Below are positions 62,621 through 64,000 of a DNA stretch of 64,000 bases, one piece after another. How positions within the stretch are numbered: position 1 is the first letter of the stretch; each line of letters starts with the position of its first letter. The stretch spans positions 12,153,001 to 12,217,000 of the forward strand of contig NZ_JAPNKC010000001.1 of assembly GCF_026626705.1 (NCBI RefSeq), in the 5' to 3' direction. The notes beneath the pieces were generated by a model. The model was not told where the DNA came from. It searched no databases and was given only the letters and a program-made list of their open reading frames with translations. Source of the DNA: Pyxidicoccus sp. MSG2. Its GTDB lineage: Bacteria > Myxococcota > Myxococcia > Myxococcales > Myxococcaceae. The position numbers and the translations under genes are program-made.

Positions 62621-64000
62621 ATGAACCTGTACCCATTGCGTCCCTGGACCTGCGCGCTGCTCGCGCTGTGCGCATGCGCCTCGGCAACCCGGTCTCCCCA
62701 GGCCCCCCAGACCTCCCAGGCCCCCCAGGCATCCGCGCCTGCCAGGCCCTTGCGCGAGCAGTGCCGCACGAACCTGGATGCCTGTTGGGAGCTCGACGAG
62801 TTTCACCCCACCTCCCCTGCCGAAGAGCAGGCCGGGTGCGAGCGCGGGGATGCCACCGACTGCTTCTTCCTCGGGCTGCACTTCGTGCATGGTGATGGGG
62901 AGGCCGAGGATAAGGCCCGGGGGTTCCAGCTGCTCGGTCAGTCCTGCCAGAAGCAGCACTTCGCGGCCTGTGAGCACCTGATGAGTTTGCGGTACGCCGG
63001 AATGGGAGGCGAGCAGGAGCTCTCCGCGGCGCGGCCCATGCTCGAGAAGGACTGCTCCGGCGACCAGCCCATGGGCTGTCTCCTGCTCGGTGAGCTCCAC
63101 TGGCAGGCCGAGGGAGAAGCCCGCGACGTGACACGTGCACGCGCCTTCTACGAGCGGGCCTGTGAGCGCGGAGTGGCGAAGGGCTGCTCGAAGCTGGGCA
63201 GTTCACTGATCAAGAGAGGCGATGACGGTGAGGAGGTAGGTGAGGAGGTATCGGAGGCGGACCTCACCCGGGCGCTCAAGCTGTTCGAGCGGGGGTGCGC
63301 GGGAGGTGACGGAGAGGGGTGCGCGTCGCTGGGCTCGATGACCATGATCTCGCCGGACCCGCGCGCCGCTTGCGAGGCCTTCAAGAAGGGGTGTGAGGCG
63401 GATAGCCCCAGCTCCATCGCCTGCGAGGGCTACGGGGGCTTTTGCGACGAGGACTTCGGCAGCGACTACGTGATGCTGAAGGGCCAGGAGAAGGGCTGTA
63501 GGGATGGGAGCGGACAGGACTGCGAGTGGGCGGGCGAGGCCCATGAGATGGGCGAGGGCACGAGGAAGGCCCCTGAGCGCGCGGCGAGGCGCTACGCGCG
63601 CGGCTGCGAGCTCGGCTCCTTCCCGTCGTGCGAGCGGCTCGCGAACCTCGAGGCCCTTGGCTACCCGGGGGCGGCGCCCCAGTCGGAGAAGGCACGTCAG
63701 CGGCTGATCGAGGCCTGCGAGCGCAAGCTGCCAGGGGCCTGCGTCTCGCTGGGAAAGGCGCTGCGCGAGGGAAAGCCCTGGCTCCCCAGGGACCTGAAGG
63801 CCGCGTCCGGCTACTCCCTGCGCGCGTGCGAGCAGGAGGACGCGGAGGGGTGTGAGGCACTCGCCCTGGCCTACCAGGAGGGGCTCGGCGTGGAGCAGAG
63901 CGGCGAGCGGGCCTTCAAGCACCACCGCAAGGCGTGCGGGCTGGGCCGCATGGAATCGTGCGTCAAGACGGGCGCGAGCGCTGAGGCCCTGAAGCGACGC
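62621..64000 (+). CDS. Sel1/TPR-repeat lipoprotein (3' partial)
   Basis: An open frame of 460 codons running off the window. The signal peptide ends in a lipobox (LCAC, Cys near 19), followed by a Pro/Ala/Gln-rich linker (about 22-45) and Sel1-like helical repeats with a cysteine in most units: CERGDATDCFFLG, KDCSGDQPMGCLLLG, RACERGVAKGCSKLG, RGCAGGDGEGCASLG and others. Cys-rich Sel1 lipoproteins (SLR/Hcp-like) are abundant in myxobacteria and may bind envelope or host ligands. Start at 62621; ribosome site weak. The frame continues past base 64000. Confidence 0.9.
   Translation, partial: MNLYPLRPWTCALLALCACASATRSPQAPQTSQAPQASAPARPLREQCRTNLDACWELDEFHPTSPAEEQAGCERGDATDCFFLGLHFVHGDGEAEDKARGFQLLGQSCQKQHFAACEHLMSLRYAGMGGEQELSAARPMLEKDCSGDQPMGCLLLGELHWQAEGEARDVTRARAFYERACERGVAKGCSKLGSSLIKRGDDGEEVGEEVSEADLTRALKLFERGCAGGDGEGCASLGSMTMISPDPRAACEAFKKGCEADSPSSIACEGYGGFCDEDFGSDYVMLKGQEKGCRDGSGQDCEWAGEAHEMGEGTRKAPERAARRYARGCELGSFPSCERLANLEALGYPGAAPQSEKARQRLIEACERKLPGACVSLGKALREGKPWLPRDLKAASGYSLRACEQEDAEGCEALALAYQEGLGVEQSGERAFKHHRKACGLGRMESCVKTGASAEALKRR

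Overview
This 64 kb window is high-GC DNA that looks myxobacterial (Myxococcus/Corallococcus-like). The signs are a very large multimodular NRPS gene, many exported lipoproteins, an AgmX/PglI-type C-terminal domain protein, a sigma54 enhancer-binding regulator with its kinase, and long GC-rich antisense ORF shadows. The genus is inferred from style and was not checked by database comparison.

Layout. (1) 1-13.4 kb: the 3' part of a nonribosomal peptide synthetase gene, A-PCP-E-C-A-PCP-E-C-A-PCP-TE, ending in a thioesterase. It is followed by an MFS exporter and a small secreted six-cysteine peptide whose cysteine spacing and C-terminus match CS-alpha-beta defensins of the plectasin type. A strong hairpin closes this block. 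(2) 13.4-14.1 kb: an orphan gene lying between a ~62 bp remnant of an acyl-CoA dehydrogenase 3' end and the intact 3' end of that gene. (3) 14.1-22.2 kb, minus strand: a long run with two acyl-CoA dehydrogenases, an enoyl-CoA hydratase and a 3-hydroxyacyl-CoA dehydrogenase (beta-oxidation or short/branched-chain acyl-CoA breakdown), interleaved with an AgmX-type exported protein and small envelope proteins. Upstream are an Mrp/ApbC Fe-S carrier and a lipoprotein. (4) 22.2-29.1 kb: rhodanese-type sulfurtransferase, SppA-type protease, RtcA RNA cyclase and a secreted CocE/NonD hydrolase. (5) 29.2-38.5 kb: a response regulator, an NtrC-type sigma54 activator and a membrane histidine kinase on the minus strand, divergent from a five-gene ABC-2 exporter operon (HlyD, two ATPases, two permeases). 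A sigma54-type promoter and two dyad sites lie between them. (6) 38.5-49.8 kb: a YdeI-family protein with a histone-H1-like tail, an M1-type metallopeptidase lipoprotein, other lipoproteins, a DUF2267 protein, two small SH3-like exported proteins, a GAF-histidine kinase, a second MFS exporter, a Cys-rich lipoprotein with a possible C-terminal frameshift, a small zinc ribbon and an exported threonine-aldolase-like enzyme. (7) 49.8-57.7 kb: a degenerate tandem repeat array, a lipase-like lipoprotein, an outer-membrane porin, an MHS-family symporter, a 3-hydroxybutyrate-dehydrogenase-like SDR, a TonB-like lipoprotein and a GT-C-like membrane protein. (8) 57.7-64 kb: a beta-propeller-like protein, a LysR regulator divergent from an NmrA-like oxidoreductase, a Cys-His-Asp papain-fold-like candidate effector, and the start of a Sel1-repeat lipoprotein cut by the window end.

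The most interesting points are the bacterial defensin-like peptide next to the NRPS and its exporter, the sigma54 control region of the ABC exporter, the candidate papain-fold toxin/deamidase, the gene-end duplication around the orphan gene, and the tandem repeat array upstream of the lipase. No tRNA, rRNA, CRISPR array or transposase was seen.
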